The position numbers and the translations under genes are program-made. Shown in pieces: positions 1 through 6,451 of a DNA stretch of 6,982 bases. The notes under the pieces were generated by a model. The model was given only the letters and a program-made list of their open reading frames with translations. It did no database searches and had not been told where the DNA came from. Location of the stretch: positions 1-6,982 of the forward strand of contig JACCUF010000238.1 of NCBI GenBank assembly GCA_013811975.1, written 5' to 3'. Numbering within the stretch: the stretch's first letter is position 1; every line of letters begins with the position of its first letter. This DNA is from Geodermatophilaceae bacterium (GTDB lineage Bacteria > Actinomycetota > Actinomycetes > Mycobacteriales > Geodermatophilaceae).

Positions 1-68
1 GGTTGTCCGGTGGTGAGCTTCTGGCTGGTGGCCGGCTCGCTGACCCGATCTTCGACGATCGACGGCAA
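1..68 (-). CDS. Possible start of a divergent gene (partial, tentative)
   Basis: Reading leftward from a TTG at 66-68, the minus strand is open to the window edge and would encode about 22 residues beginning (M)PSIVEDRVSEPATSQKLTTG. Two things favour it. A GGGAGGT Shine-Dalgarno-like stretch lies 5 nt upstream of the TTG, and third codon positions are mostly G/C (about 17 of the first 21), more than in the other minus frame that starts with ATG at 82-84. No family can be recognised from so few residues. A plus-strand frame also stays open from base 1, so this could be chance. If real, the gene is divergent from trmH and shares the 69-283 regulatory region with it. Confidence 0.33.
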   Translation of the reverse strand, partial: MPSIVEDRVSEPATSQKLTTGQ

Positions 69-128
69 CGGCCACCTCCCGCATGTCTTGCCCCCAGCGT
101 TGGTCCCGCTCTCTTCACCGGTGCGCAC

Positions 129-143
129 AGTCTCCGAGAGACT
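129..143. repeat. Inverted repeat AGTCTC-CGA-GAGACT
   Basis: A perfect 6-bp inverted repeat with a 3-bp centre, 141 bp upstream of the trmH ATG. The symmetry and 15-bp size suit binding by a small dimeric regulator, but no such protein is encoded in view. It may also be chance. Confidence 0.3.
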
Positions 144-177
144 ACGGCCAGTCCCACAGGCCCAGTACCTCCTGCGT

Positions 178-192
178 GATCAAGCTGTGATC
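178..192. repeat. Inverted repeat GATCA-AGCTG-TGATC
   Basis: A perfect 5-bp inverted repeat with a 5-bp centre. It lies just upstream of the candidate trmH -35 box (197-202), so it is placed like an operator or activator site. GTGATC also occurs as a direct repeat at 176-181 and 187-192 with 11-bp spacing, about one helical turn. Function is inferred from position only. Confidence 0.3.
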
Positions 193-283
193 GGACTCGA
201 CCCGAGGCGCACCGCGACTAACCTGGACTCGGGACCGAAAGCGAGGGACGGCGCGTCTGACTTCGCGCGGGCAGGATGGCGAC

Positions 284-1117
284 ATGGGCCAGCCGATCGA
301 GATCCGCGACCCGGCCGATCCTCGGCTGGCCGACTTCCACGACTTGACCCATGCCGACCGTCGACCTGATCGCCCCGGTGGGCGCGGATTGGTGATCGCC
401 GAGGGGGTCCCGGTCGTAGCGCGGCTGCTCGCATCGTCCTACCGGCTTCGGGCGGTCCTTGGCGTTGCCTCGCGGATCGAAGCTCTGGCTGCCGAACTCG
501 CAGACGTCCCGGCGCCGGTGTATACCGCCGCACCCGAGGTGATGGCCCAGGCGGTTGGCTTTCATCTCAATCGGGGAGTGTTGGCCAGCGCCGATCGGCC
601 GCCGACGTGGTCCGTCGAGGATCTGATCGGCTCTGCACGGCTGATCGCGGTTCTCGAGGGCGTCAACGATCACGAGAACCTGGGCTCGATGTTCCGCAAC
701 GCCGCCGCACTGGGGGTCGATGCGGTGCTACTCGGACCGGGCTGTGCCGATCCGCTCTATCGTCGTGCCGTCCGGGTCTCGATGGGCCACGTGCTCGCGG
801 TGCCGTTCACCGAACTCAGCGCCTCACCCCGGTTCGCAGCGTGGCCGGGAGCCATCAAAGAACTGCAGGTCAGCGGGTTCTCGGTGCTCGCCATGACACC
901 GGCCCCGGGTTCGGTGGTCCTGCACGACCTCGATCCAGCCCGACACCTTCGTAGGGCTGTGCTCGTGGGCGCCGAGGGCCCCGGCCTGAGCGAGGAGGCC
1001 ATGGCTGCAGCCGACCTGCAGGTACGGATTCCGATGCGTTCCGGTGTGGATTCGCTCAACGTGGCGACTGCTGCCGCGATCGCCTTCGCCCACCTCAGCT
1101 CGGGTTGGTCAGGCTGA
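284..1117 (+). CDS. TrmH/SpoU-family RNA 2'-O-ribose methyltransferase
   Basis: This 277-residue protein is a SAM-dependent SPOUT-class enzyme that methylates the 2'-OH of a ribose in tRNA or rRNA. The exact nucleotide target cannot be read from the sequence. Residues about 34-102 (beginning LVIAEGVPVVARLL) form the small N-terminal SpoU substrate-binding domain. The catalytic domain follows from about 118 and carries all three family motifs. Motif 1 is ENLGSMFRNA (131-140), with Asn132 and the likely catalytic Arg138. Motif 2 is VGAEGPGL (228-235). Motif 3 is IPMRSGVDSLNVATAAA (249-265), which forms the trefoil knot and SAM pocket. The ATG at 284 is preceded by AGGA. The 3' end overlaps the convergent gene at 1095-1574 by 23 bp. 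By position and family it resembles mycobacterial Rv0881 (recalled). The family call is firm; the substrate is unknown. Confidence 0.93.
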   Translation: MGQPIEIRDPADPRLADFHDLTHADRRPDRPGGRGLVIAEGVPVVARLLASSYRLRAVLGVASRIEALAAELADVPAPVYTAAPEVMAQAVGFHLNRGVLASADRPPTWSVEDLIGSARLIAVLEGVNDHENLGSMFRNAAALGVDAVLLGPGCADPLYRRAVRVSMGHVLAVPFTELSASPRFAAWPGAIKELQVSGFSVLAMTPAPGSVVLHDLDPARHLRRAVLVGAEGPGLSEEAMAAADLQVRIPMRSGVDSLNVATAAAIAFAHLSSGWSG

Positions 1118-1574
1118 GCTTTGCCAGCAATTCTTGCGCGGCTTGGGCGTGGCTGGGTAGGCACATGACGTCATAGGTGCTGGCCACGACCTGGCTGGTC
1201 GAGGTGAAATCCCGCTTACCCCGCGTGGCGGCGTACCCGATCAGCCCGAAGATGAGCCCGAACACCACCCCGTACAGAAGACCGAACAGCACCAGGGTGA
1301 AGATCTGCCGATCACCCGGAGCGAACAATCCCAGCAGCAGGCCGACGAACAGACCGAACCATGCGCCGCTGGCCGCCCCGGCCACGGCGGCGCGAGCCCA
1401 GGTCAGCCGCCCGGTGATCTGCTCCACCATCCGCAGCTCCGACCCGATGATGGACGTGTTCTCGACCGGGAACTTGTTGTCCGACAAGTAGTCCACCGCA
1501 CGCTGGGCCTCGGCGTAGCTCCCATAGGACCCGATCCGCATCCCATCCTTGGGCATGTACACCGACGCTGCCAT
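1095..1574 (-). CDS. General-stress 17M-like (YflT family) glycine-zipper membrane protein
   Basis: This is a 159-residue protein. Residues about 12-58 (RIGSYGSYAEAQRAVDYLSD...) match the N-terminal domain of YflT/general stress protein 17M-like proteins. Two hydrophobic helices follow at about 62-84 and 91-115. Each is a strict glycine zipper: Gly66, 70, 74, 78, 82 in the first and Gly98, 102, 106, 110 in the second, which suggests tight helix packing or oligomerisation in the cytoplasmic membrane. A short soluble tail (VASTYDVMC...) resumes the N-terminal fold. The family is associated with heat, salt or ethanol stress in Bacillus, but its molecular role is unknown. The ATG at 1574 has a strong AGGAGGT (1578-1584) close upstream. 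It lies 55 bp after the exporter gene at 1630-3495, so it may be the last gene of that transcript. Its 3' end overlaps trmH tail to tail. Confidence 0.85.
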   Translation of the reverse strand: MAASVYMPKDGMRIGSYGSYAEAQRAVDYLSDNKFPVENTSIIGSELRMVEQITGRLTWARAAVAGAASGAWFGLFVGLLLGLFAPGDRQIFTLVLFGLLYGVVFGLIFGLIGYAATRGKRDFTSTSQVVASTYDVMCLPSHAQAAQELLAKLSLTNPS

Positions 1575-1577
1575 CCG

Positions 1578-1584
1578 ACCTCCT
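1578..1584 (-). promoter_or_regulatory. Ribosome binding site of the YflT-like gene
   Basis: On the minus strand AGGAGGT ends 3 nt before the ATG at 1574, a near-perfect match to the anti-Shine-Dalgarno sequence. This fixes the start and suggests the gene is translated independently of the exporter gene 55 bp upstream. Confidence 0.75.
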
Positions 1585-1629
1585 GGTGAGTGGTGGCCAT
1601 TCTCCCACGGGCCTTACGGCGTCAGCGCC

Positions 1630-3495
1630 TCAGGCGAGGCTGTCCCGCCAGGCGGTGTGCAGGTCGGCGAAGCGTCCCGAGCCGGCGAGCAGGTCGTACG
1701 GCGAACCGTCCTCGATCAGCCGGCCGGATTCCATGACCAGGACCCGGTCGGCGATCTCCACCGTTGACAGTCGGTGGGCGATGATGATCGCCGTTCGGTC
1801 GGCCAGGATCGTGCGTAGGGCACGCTGGACCAGTCGTTCGCTGGGAATGTCGAGTGAGCTGGTTGCCTCGTCGAGGATCAGCACGGCCGGATCGGCCAGG
1901 AACGCCCGAGCGAAGGACACCAACTGGCGCTGCCCGGCCGACAGGCGACCACCGCGCTTGCGTACGTCGGTGTCATATCCCTCGGGCAGCTTCTGGATGA
2001 ACTCGTCGGCACCGATCACCCGCGCAGCGTGTTCGATCTCGGAGCGGGATGCCTCTGGGCGACCGAAGCCGATGTTGTCGGCGACCGAGCCGGAGAACAG
2101 GAAGCTCTCCTGGGTCACCATCACCACGGCCCGACGCAGATCCTCGTCCGACAGCCGTCGCAGGTCCACGCCGTCCAGGCTCACGATCCCGGCGCGCGGG
2201 TCGTAGAACCGACCGGCCAATCGAGCCAGCGTCGACTTCCCCGCGCCGGTGGCACCCACCAGCGCCACCGTCTGGCCCGGTGGGATGTGCAGGTCCAGGT
2301 CAGGCAGCACGATCGGGTCTGAATTGACCCCAGCCAGGGTGCGCTCCCGGCTCGCGTCCGTTCGCTCGGCGTACCCGAACTCCACCCCCTCGAAGCGGAC
2401 GTCGCCGTGCGCCTGCCGCATCGGCTGCGGGTTCCGCGCCGGCGGGACGCTGGACTCCTCCTCCAAGACGCCGGACAGCTTCTCCAGCGCGGCCACCGCG
2501 GACTGATAGGAGTTGTAGAACATCGCCACGTCTGACATCGGGTCGAAGAAGCGGCGGACGTAAAGGAGAAACGCAGCCAGCACTCCGAGTTTCATGTCCC
2601 CGTCCATGACCCGGATGGCGCCGTACATCAGCACCCCGACGGTGACCAGGTTGCCAATCAGCTGCACCCCCGGCACGAAGATCGACATGAGCCAGAACGC
2701 CCGGTCCTGGGCCTTGCGGTTGTCTTCGTTCAGGGTGCGGAAGATCTCGGTGTCCCGTGGCTCCCGACGGAAGGCTTGGACCGCCCGGATGCCGCCCAGC
2801 GACTCGACGAACTGGACGATGACCATGGCCACCGTCTCGCGGGTACGCCGGTAAGCCCTGGCGGAGTTCGTCTGGAACCAGCGACCGAGCAGGATCAGGA
2901 GTGGGAAGGCCAGCATGGTGACCAGGCCCAGCGGCGGATCCAGGACGATCAGCACGATCCCGATCGTCATGATCGAGAACAGTGCCGTGAGCAGCCCGTC
3001 CAGTCCCTCGTCGAGCAACTCGTTGAGCGCATCGACGTCGGAGGTCAAGCGGGAGATGACCCGGCCGGAAGTGTAGTGCTCGTGGAAGGCCAACGGCAGG
3101 CGCTGCACGTGGCTGAAGACCTTGCGGCGCAAGGTGAGCAGCATCTCTTGGCCGATCTGCCCGGTGCGCCGCAAGAAGGCGTAGCGCAGGATCGCGTCGA
3201 GGCCAGCCGCGACCAGCATCGCCGACCCGATCCAGATCAGCGGTCCCACGCTTGCGTCGTCCATCAATGCCGGCAGCGCGTTGTCTATACCCAGACCGAC
3301 CAGCCACGGTCCGGCCAGCCAGGCGAGGTTCTGCACGATGATGACGAGCAGCAGCCAGCGCACCTGACGGCGGTGCGGGCTGATCAGTTCGCCGAGCAGC
3401 CGGCGGGAGCGGGCCCGGAGAAATATGCCCGCCTGGGATGACACATCATCGACGTCCTCGGTGGCGATGCCGCGCCAATCGCCTTGCGTGGTCAT
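1630..3495 (-). CDS. ABC exporter half-transporter, subunit with the catalytic Glu (heterodimer partner 2)
   Basis: This 621-residue permease-ATPase fusion is of the ABCB exporter type. A hydrophilic N-terminus (1-45) is followed by six predicted membrane helices at about 46-70, 86-106, 166-188, 190-206, 270-296 and 302-318. The ATPase domain runs from about 365. Its motifs are A-loop Tyr375, Walker A GATGAGKST (414-422), Q-loop Gln462, signature LSAGQ (518-522, Ala for the usual Gly), Walker B AVLILDE with catalytic Glu543, D-loop SSLD and H-loop His574. Its own Walker motifs are intact, but its signature helps form the partner's weaker site. There are about 14 extra residues between the A-loop and Walker A compared with the partner. 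The ATG overlaps the stop of the upstream partner gene (ATGA, 3492-3495), implying coupled translation; a weak GAGGG lies at 3505-3509. It resembles mycobacterial Rv1272c-type proteins (recalled). The substrate (lipid, drug or peptide) cannot be told from sequence. Confidence 0.93.
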   Translation of the reverse strand: MTTQGDWRGIATEDVDDVSSQAGIFLRARSRRLLGELISPHRRQVRWLLLVIIVQNLAWLAGPWLVGLGIDNALPALMDDASVGPLIWIGSAMLVAAGLDAILRYAFLRRTGQIGQEMLLTLRRKVFSHVQRLPLAFHEHYTSGRVISRLTSDVDALNELLDEGLDGLLTALFSIMTIGIVLIVLDPPLGLVTMLAFPLLILLGRWFQTNSARAYRRTRETVAMVIVQFVESLGGIRAVQAFRREPRDTEIFRTLNEDNRKAQDRAFWLMSIFVPGVQLIGNLVTVGVLMYGAIRVMDGDMKLGVLAAFLLYVRRFFDPMSDVAMFYNSYQSAVAALEKLSGVLEEESSVPPARNPQPMRQAHGDVRFEGVEFGYAERTDASRERTLAGVNSDPIVLPDLDLHIPPGQTVALVGATGAGKSTLARLAGRFYDPRAGIVSLDGVDLRRLSDEDLRRAVVMVTQESFLFSGSVADNIGFGRPEASRSEIEHAARVIGADEFIQKLPEGYDTDVRKRGGRLSAGQRQLVSFARAFLADPAVLILDEATSSLDIPSERLVQRALRTILADRTAIIIAHRLSTVEIADRVLVMESGRLIEDGSPYDLLAGSGRFADLHTAWRDSLA

Positions 3496-5345
3496 CGTCG
3501 GACACCCTCGACCTGCATCTGCCGTCCGCCACTGGATGGCTCGCGGTCACCGCGTGGGCGGCCCTGCGATGCGCCGTCGCCGTCGCTTTCGGCGGACAGG
3601 ATCGAGCGGTACGCGGGGACCGTCGCGAGCAGGTCCGAGTGCCGGCCGATATGGGTGATCGTCCCGCCCTCGAGCAGCGCCACCCGATCGGCCAGCAGCA
3701 CTGTCGACGGGCGGTGAGCCACGACCAGCGCGGTCGTGCGTACCAGGACTCGGCTCAAGGCCTCCTCGACGAGGGACTCGGTGTGTACGTCGAGTGCCGA
3801 GAGCGGGTCGTCGAGGACGAGGACCGTGGGGCGGCCGAGTACGGCCCTGGCCAGGGCCAGTCGCTGACGTTGGCCACCGGACAGGCTCATTCCTTGCTCA
3901 CCGAGCCGGGTGTCCAGGCCCCACGGCAGGTCGTGCACGAACGAGGCCTGAGCGACCTCGATCGCCTCGGCGACCTCATCATCGGTGGCGTCCGGACGAC
4001 CGAGGGTGAGGTTCTCCCGAGCGCTCATCGAGAACAGCGTCGCGTCCTCGAATGCGGTGGCGACCTGGCTGCGTAGTTGGCTCACCGGCAGGTCACGGAT
4101 ATCGACGCCGTCGATCGTGATCCGGCCGGCGGTCACGTCATAGAGCCGGGGGATGAGCGCGGTCAGGGTCGTCTTGCCCGAGCCGGTGGCCCCGACCAGG
4201 GCAATGGTCTCCCCGGGGGCGATCTCCAGATCGACGTCGTGCAGCACCGGCGTGGCTGCGTCGGGATACCCGAAGCCGACCGCCTCCAAGCGCAGCCGTC
4301 CCGCGCCGATACGACGTTCGCGGACTCCTGGGGTGTCCACGATCGTTGGTTGCGCGTCCAACAGCTCGAAGATCCGGTCGGCTGCCGTACCCGCCTCCAG
4401 CGTCGAGGCGAGCAACCACCCGATGGACAGGATCGGCCACACCATCACCGTGAACAGGGCGATGAAGCTGACCAGCGTTCCGATCGTCATTGCGCCGCCG
4501 GCCACCGCGAACGCGCCCCCGACGAGGACCCCGGCCAGCACGAGCTGTGGTTGCAGCTCGAAGATCGCCCAGATGAACGCCAACAGTTTGACCTTGCCCA
4601 GCTCCAGCCGCTGCAGCTGCACAGCCCTGGAATCGAACCGTCCGAAGACCAGGCCGCGACGGCCGAGGGCCTTGATGATCCGGATTCCGAGCACCGATTC
4701 CTCGACGTCGGTGGCGATCTCACCCTGTTGGTCCTGAACCTGACGGGACACCAGGTTGTAACGCCGCTCGAAGCGCATGCCGGTCACCACCAGCGGAATG
4801 GCGGAGACGGCAATGAAGATGCCCAACGGCCAGTAGATGCCGATCAGCAGGACCATGATCACGATGCAGCTGACGATGTTGACCACGAGAAATATCGCCG
4901 AGAAGCCGACGAACCGGCGGATCGAGGAGACGTCACTGGTGGCCCGGCTCAGCAACTGGCCGGAGGACCACCGGTCGTGAAAGGCAACAGGCAGGCCAAG
5001 AAGGTGGCCGTAGATGTGATCGCGGAGATCTCGCTCCATCGCCAGGCTGCTCTTGGTCATCGCCCAGCGCCGCAGGAAGAACAGGAGGGCCTCGGCGACC
5101 CCGAAGGCCAGCGCCAGAAGCCCGAGCGGGATCAGGCCCGACTTGTCCCGATCGGCGATCGGCCCGTCGATCACATCTTGGGTGATCAGCGGAATGGCGA
5201 TCTGGACCAGCGTGGCCCCCAGCGCGCCGAACAGGGTGAGCAGCACGAGGCCGCGGTAGGGCCGGATGTATGGCCACAACCGCTTCAGCGAGCCAAGTCT
5301 CGGGGTCGCCGCAGGGGTCGTGGACACCCCGAGGTCGTTGGCCAT
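3492..5345 (-). CDS. ABC exporter half-transporter, subunit with degenerate ATP site (heterodimer partner 1)
   Basis: This is a 617-residue permease-ATPase fusion. Membrane helices are predicted at about 32-54, 71-93, 147-168, 170-188, 253-282 and 287-312. The ATPase domain runs from about 350. Its motifs are A-loop Tyr360, Walker A GATGSGKTT (385-393), Glu433 where the Q-loop normally has Gln (TAFEDATLF), a canonical LSGGQ signature (488-492), Walker B VLVLDD with Asp513 replacing the catalytic Glu, D-loop SALD and H-loop His544. The changes at 433 and 513 fall in the same ATP site, which pairs with the partner's LSAGQ. That site should bind ATP but hydrolyse it poorly, while the other site is consensus. 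This is the known asymmetric heterodimer arrangement (TM287/288 type). A charged, glycine-rich C-terminal tail (about 584-617) may be disordered. The ATG at 5345 has no Shine-Dalgarno sequence. It is the first gene of the exporter operon and resembles mycobacterial Rv1273c-type proteins (recalled). Confidence 0.93.
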   Translation of the reverse strand: MANDLGVSTTPAATPRLGSLKRLWPYIRPYRGLVLLTLFGALGATLVQIAIPLITQDVIDGPIADRDKSGLIPLGLLALAFGVAEALLFFLRRWAMTKSSLAMERDLRDHIYGHLLGLPVAFHDRWSSGQLLSRATSDVSSIRRFVGFSAIFLVVNIVSCIVIMVLLIGIYWPLGIFIAVSAIPLVVTGMRFERRYNLVSRQVQDQQGEIATDVEESVLGIRIIKALGRRGLVFGRFDSRAVQLQRLELGKVKLLAFIWAIFELQPQLVLAGVLVGGAFAVAGGAMTIGTLVSFIALFTVMVWPILSIGWLLASTLEAGTAADRIFELLDAQPTIVDTPGVRERRIGAGRLRLEAVGFGYPDAATPVLHDVDLEIAPGETIALVGATGSGKTTLTALIPRLYDVTAGRITIDGVDIRDLPVSQLRSQVATAFEDATLFSMSARENLTLGRPDATDDEVAEAIEVAQASFVHDLPWGLDTRLGEQGMSLSGGQRQRLALARAVLGRPTVLVLDDPLSALDVHTESLVEEALSRVLVRTTALVVAHRPSTVLLADRVALLEGGTITHIGRHSDLLATVPAYRSILSAESDGDGASQGRPRGDREPSSGGRQMQVEGVRR

Positions 5346-5355
5346 AGTGAATCCG

Positions 5356-5384
5356 AGGCTACGGGTCGGCTACGACCCTGACGA
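5356..5384 (-). promoter_or_regulatory. Candidate promoter of the ABC exporter operon
   Basis: On the minus strand TCGTCA (5379-5384, 4 of 6 matches to TTGACA) is separated by 17 bp from TAGCCT (5356-5361, fits TANNNT). The last base of the -10 lies 10 bp before the ATG, so transcription would begin about 4-5 nt upstream of the start codon. With no Shine-Dalgarno sequence in that gap, the message would be nearly leaderless, a common situation in actinobacteria. The call is by eye and unsupported by expression data. Confidence 0.35.
5363..5378. promoter_or_regulatory. Inverted repeat GGGTCG-GCTA-CGACCC, possible operator
   Basis: A perfect 6-bp inverted repeat with a 4-bp centre fills almost the whole spacer between the candidate -35 and -10 boxes of the exporter promoter. 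A dimeric repressor bound here would block RNA polymerase. The minus strand also reads CGTAGCC twice, 13 bp apart, overlapping the repeat and the -10. No regulator gene is present in the window. Confidence 0.38.
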
Positions 5385-5462
5385 TCGAGTTTCGCCGGGG
5401 GCAGGCCCCACCGATTGCGCACTATCGCGGCACCGCGCGTCTCGCGCCGACGCAACAGCGGG

Positions 5463-5472
5463 TATCGCGATA
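5463..5472. repeat. 10-bp palindrome TATCGCGATA
   Basis: A perfect palindrome 23 bp downstream of the sepH stop. A second copy of its first seven bases, TATCGCG, lies 40 bp away at 5423-5429. It could be half of a binding site. With no loop it is unlikely to act as an RNA hairpin. Confidence 0.3.
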
Positions 5473-5494
5473 AGGGCTCGAATCGAGAGCGGGG

Positions 5495-6331
5495 TCAGCC
5501 TGGCCGGCGCACGCCGAAGACGATGTCCTCCCAGGACGGGATCCGGGCCCGAGGGTCGTGGGCGCGAGAATCACCCTCGGGATCTTCGGAGGTGCTCGGG
5601 GACATTGCGGCTGCGCCACCGAGCAGGACATCAACCGGCGCTCCCCGGTACTTGCGTCCTTCGCCCATGCCGGCGATCGGCGGAATCGACAACGGCGTCG
5701 TGATGTGTTCGGAGAGTTCGTCTGCGCCGTCCTCGTTGGCCACCCGTACGAGCCGGGTCCCCTCGGCGAACTCGCTGGTCTCCGCGTCCAGGGGGCTGAC
5801 CGAGCGCGTTGCCAAGTCGTACTCCCAACGCGTCGTACCGGACCTGTGCCCGGACCGCCAGGCCAGTCGGATCTCCCAGTTGGGCCCGGACCGGCAGGCG
5901 TCCCAGCCGCTGTCGCTGGCCCCCATGACCGCGAGCCGCTCTGCGGCGAACTCGGCCAGCGGCACGGCGGGCTCGTTGTCGCGCAGACGTACCCGTGCGG
6001 TCTGGGCCTGCTCGACCATCCGGAACCGCTCCTGAAGCACCGGGTAGGCGTAACGCTCGACCCGATCCAGCCGCATGCCAGAGGCGGCCGCGACCTGCTC
6101 GGTGCTCTCCCCGGCCCGGATCCGGGTCTGGATCTCGCGTGGCGGCAGGTCTGCACCGACGTCGATCTCGATCTGCCCGAGCCGGCTGACATCGCCACGG
6201 GAGGCAGCACGCAGGCGCTCGTCGACGGGAACGGCGAAGCGCTCACCGCTGTCGATGGCCTGGGGCACGTCCGGGGCCAGGATCAGCGTCCGGCCGTCCT
6301 CGGCGAGTTCGACAAATCGCAGCGTGCGCAT
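5495..6331 (-). CDS. sepH: Septation protein SepH (DUF3071)
   Basis: This 278-residue protein is the actinobacterial cell-division factor SepH, known from Streptomyces and mycobacteria to bind FtsZ and promote its assembly at the septum. Residues about 1-170 form the DUF3071 domain, beginning MRTLRFVELAEDGRTLIL. It includes a helix-turn-helix-like segment at about 62-100 (LPPREIQTRIRAGESTEQVA, then SGMRLDRVERYAYPV), the part reported to contact FtsZ. A conserved WEIRLAWRSG stretch sits at 152-161. The C-terminal half is low-complexity and acidic and ends in the family's conserved motif, RIPSWEDIVFGVRR (263-276). The ATG at 6331 has a good GGGAGGT 4 nt upstream. The length is in the usual range and no key segment is missing. 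It lies 200 bp downstream of serC on the same strand, as recalled for Rv0883c/Rv0884c in Mycobacterium. Confidence 0.93.
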   Translation of the reverse strand: MRTLRFVELAEDGRTLILAPDVPQAIDSGERFAVPVDERLRAASRGDVSRLGQIEIDVGADLPPREIQTRIRAGESTEQVAAASGMRLDRVERYAYPVLQERFRMVEQAQTARVRLRDNEPAVPLAEFAAERLAVMGASDSGWDACRSGPNWEIRLAWRSGHRSGTTRWEYDLATRSVSPLDAETSEFAEGTRLVRVANEDGADELSEHITTPLSIPPIAGMGEGRKYRGAPVDVLLGGAAAMSPSTSEDPEGDSRAHDPRARIPSWEDIVFGVRRPG

Positions 6332-6335
6332 GCTT

Positions 6336-6342
6336 ACCTCCC
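6336..6342 (-). promoter_or_regulatory. Ribosome binding site of sepH
   Basis: GGGAGGT on the minus strand, followed by AAGC and the ATG at 6331. This strong Shine-Dalgarno sequence supports the chosen start. Confidence 0.75.
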
Positions 6343-6399
6343 GGTACGGGCGCTCGTGGCCCGAGGTCGTGCCCTCTGCCTCGCAGGCTAGTGGCGCAT

Positions 6400-6451
6400 C
6401 TTGCGACTATCCGGGACCGACGCGCAGGTCGCCCTCCGGAGTCGTCGCAAG
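6400..6451 (-). repeat. Multi-part stem-loop upstream of sepH
   Basis: Three nested inverted repeats line up coaxially: CTTGCGAC (6400-6407) with GTCGCAAG (6444-6451), TCCGG (6410-6414) with CCGGA (6436-6440), and GACC (6415-6418) with GGTC (6427-6430). Together they give 17 base pairs with two small internal bulges. It lies 69-120 bp before the sepH ATG. If transcribed it would be a stable leader structure or attenuator; as DNA it could be an operator cluster. It matches no riboswitch I recognise. Confidence 0.4.

Larger units (their letters stand above)
69..283. promoter_or_regulatory. Non-coding region upstream of trmH, with inverted repeats
   Basis: No convincing coding signal is seen here. 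A plus-strand frame remains open through it, but its composition decays and it runs into trmH in a different frame. The stretch holds two short perfect inverted repeats, AGTCTC-CGA-GAGACT (129-143) and GATCA-AGCTG-TGATC (178-192). It also has a direct repeat GGACTCG at 193-199 and 225-231. A weak promoter candidate for trmH is TCGACC (197-202), a 16-bp spacer, then TAACCT (219-224), about 60 bp before the ATG. An AGGA at 273-276, 7 nt before the ATG, is the likely ribosome binding site. All assignments are by eye. Confidence 0.4.
5346..5494 (-). promoter_or_regulatory. Intergenic region between sepH and the ABC operon
   Basis: This 149-bp spacer holds no gene. Reading in the direction of transcription, it contains a weak 4-bp stem just after sepH (gctc/gagc, 5476-5490), the perfect 10-bp palindrome TATCGCGATA (5463-5472), and a GC hairpin GCGCG-TCT-CGCGC (5435-5447). 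A second TATCGCG follows at 5423-5429, and then the exporter promoter candidate with its inverted repeat (5356-5384). The 5435-5447 hairpin could end sepH transcription, but it has no U-tract. Confidence 0.4.

Noticed and set aside
10..369. Plus-strand open frame of 119 codons at the left edge
   Set aside because: It overlaps the well-supported trmH start by 86 bp in another frame, its composition becomes non-coding after about base 90, and the product resembles nothing known.
2776..3441. 221-codon plus-strand frame antisense to the second exporter gene
   Set aside because: It is a shadow of the ABC coding region, with Gln/Asp/Val-rich low-complexity composition and no recognisable domain.
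4077..5381. 434-codon plus-strand frame antisense to the first exporter gene
   Set aside because: It is exactly opposite a gene with complete ABC motifs, and its product is Asp/Gln/His/Arg-rich in the manner of antisense frames in GC-rich DNA.
5481..5490. Rho-independent terminator directly after sepH
   Set aside because: The stem is only 4 bp with a 7-nt loop and has no U-tract; too weak to call.
5558..6391. 277-codon plus-strand frame antisense to sepH
   Set aside because: sepH on the other strand has its full N-terminal domain, C-terminal motif and Shine-Dalgarno; this frame has none of these.
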